From contig DAHVAI010000470.1 in assembly GCA_027314685.1 (NCBI GenBank), positions 1 through 7,620 of the forward strand: DNA of 7,620 bases, read 5' to 3'. The stretch comes from Nitrososphaerota archaeon. Its GTDB lineage: Archaea > Thermoproteota > Nitrososphaeria > Nitrososphaerales > CADDZS01. The position numbers and the translations under genes are program-made. The notes under the pieces are model-generated. The model did not search any database. It saw only the letters and a list, made by a program, of their open reading frames with translations, and had not been told where the DNA came from. This document shows positions 7,105 through 7,620 of the stretch, piece by piece (the stretch's first letter is position 1; each line of letters opens with the position of its first letter).

Positions 7105-7620
7105 ATGACACGATTAGCAGAGGGAAGTAAAGTGATTTCTATGGAAGAAGTAGTGAGTCGTGCAATCAATGAGGGGCTTACCAGTGAAGATGATGCCCAT
7201 ATGCCTTCTTGGATGGGTAACGAACCAAAATTGACCAAATTCAGTCTAGAGAGTGTAGTCAAGAGAAAGCCAGACTATTATGGTGTGTCTGCCAAAGGGA
7301 ATTTCTCAGTTGGCACTATTTCTGAAGAAGTGAGTATATGGGGACTGGACGCGTTGGCATGGTATGTTCCGTTTCATGCATCTCCCAAGAATTATGGCAT
7401 ATACATCAGAGAGACTGGACTGTGGTTCCTATCTGAATATTTCCAAACGCTAACAAATTGCAGTTTGGTCGATTCAATGGAATCGGCTTCCAGTCTGCTG
7501 AATTTGCACGAAGAAGCACACAATCACATCGAAGTCCTTTTCACCTTCCACGAGTTCGTCGCAAGAAAGCGGCTTTACCCAAAGCTAAGTTCGGGTATAC
7601 CCACATATTTGAAGAGTGAT
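7105..7620 (+). CDS. Putative HExxH zincin-like protein, 3' end outside window
   Basis: An open frame of 172 codons runs to the window edge; an in-frame TGA at 7096 fixes its limit on the left. The start may be ATG 7105 (leaderless, from the TATA box) or ATG 7141. The family is not recognised with certainty. Residues 79-111 (WGLDALAWYVPFH, then YGIYIRETGLWFLSEYF) look like a compact alpha/beta domain. The helix LLNLHEEAHNHIEVLF (131-146) holds H135-E136-x-x-H139 with E143 four residues on, the HExxHxxxE pattern of gluzincin-like metallopeptidases. No signal peptide or membrane segment is seen. By inference it is a cytosolic metal-dependent peptidase or a relative, perhaps part of the same accessory island. 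A helix that happens to contain HEEAH remains possible. Confidence 0.6.
   Translation, partial: MTRLAEGSKVISMEEVVSRAINEGLTSEDDAHMPSWMGNEPKLTKFSLESVVKRKPDYYGVSAKGNFSVGTISEEVSIWGLDALAWYVPFHASPKNYGIYIRETGLWFLSEYFQTLTNCSLVDSMESASSLLNLHEEAHNHIEVLFTFHEFVARKRLYPKLSSGIPTYLKSD

Noticed and set aside
6951..7262. 103-codon minus-strand frame
   Set aside because: Overlaps the better-supported plus-strand gene with its TATA box; no motif.

Overview
The window looks like an accessory (defence-island) segment of a moderate-GC archaeon. The hints are many AGG/AGA arginine and ATA isoleucine codons, archaeal-type TATA boxes (CTTATAA/CTTATAG) at the expected distance from starts, and GGTG/GAGG-type Shine-Dalgarno sites. 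Thermoplasmata would fit, but this is inference from style only and no gene fixes the lineage.

Layout. Bases 1-734 hold no intact gene. From 735 to about 1170 a broken plus-strand frame resembles the N-terminal half of an IS110-family transposase. A promoter-like TATA box then leads to two overlapping plus-strand genes: a Vsr-type T:G/very-short-patch endonuclease (1242-1643) and a C5-cytosine DNA methyltransferase (1633-2817). They converge, with a 14-base gap, on a minus-strand pair: a two-GHKL-domain ATPase/histidine-kinase-like protein (5992-3758) and, coupled by a TGATG stop/start overlap, a receiver-like protein with a C-terminal HEPN domain carrying an R-x4-H RNase motif (3758-2832). 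Right of the cassette, 6046-6856 holds broken plus-strand pieces resembling the middle and C-terminal half of an IS110 transposase. After a short gene-free stretch, a TATA box at 7075 precedes a new gene that runs off the window (7105-7620+) and carries a HEEAH zincin-like motif.

How the genes may work together. The MTase would mark cytosines. Vsr could repair the T:G mismatches made when methylated cytosine deaminates, or serve as the restriction nuclease, as proposed for R-M systems that combine C5 MTases, Vsr-like nucleases and MutL/MORC-like ATPases. The GHKL protein joins a MutL/Hsp90/MORC-like N-terminal ATPase to a histidine-kinase-like C-terminal ATPase. Its translationally coupled partner looks like a receiver that controls a HEPN RNase. 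This suggests a two-component-style abortive-infection switch beside a modification module. To me this receiver-HEPN plus double-GHKL pair is the most novel element of the window. The assignment is from motifs read by eye; no search was run.

The IS110-like fragments on the two sides of the cassette are complementary (N-terminal half on the left, C-terminal half on the right) and in the same orientation, so the cassette may have landed inside an old IS110 copy that has since decayed.
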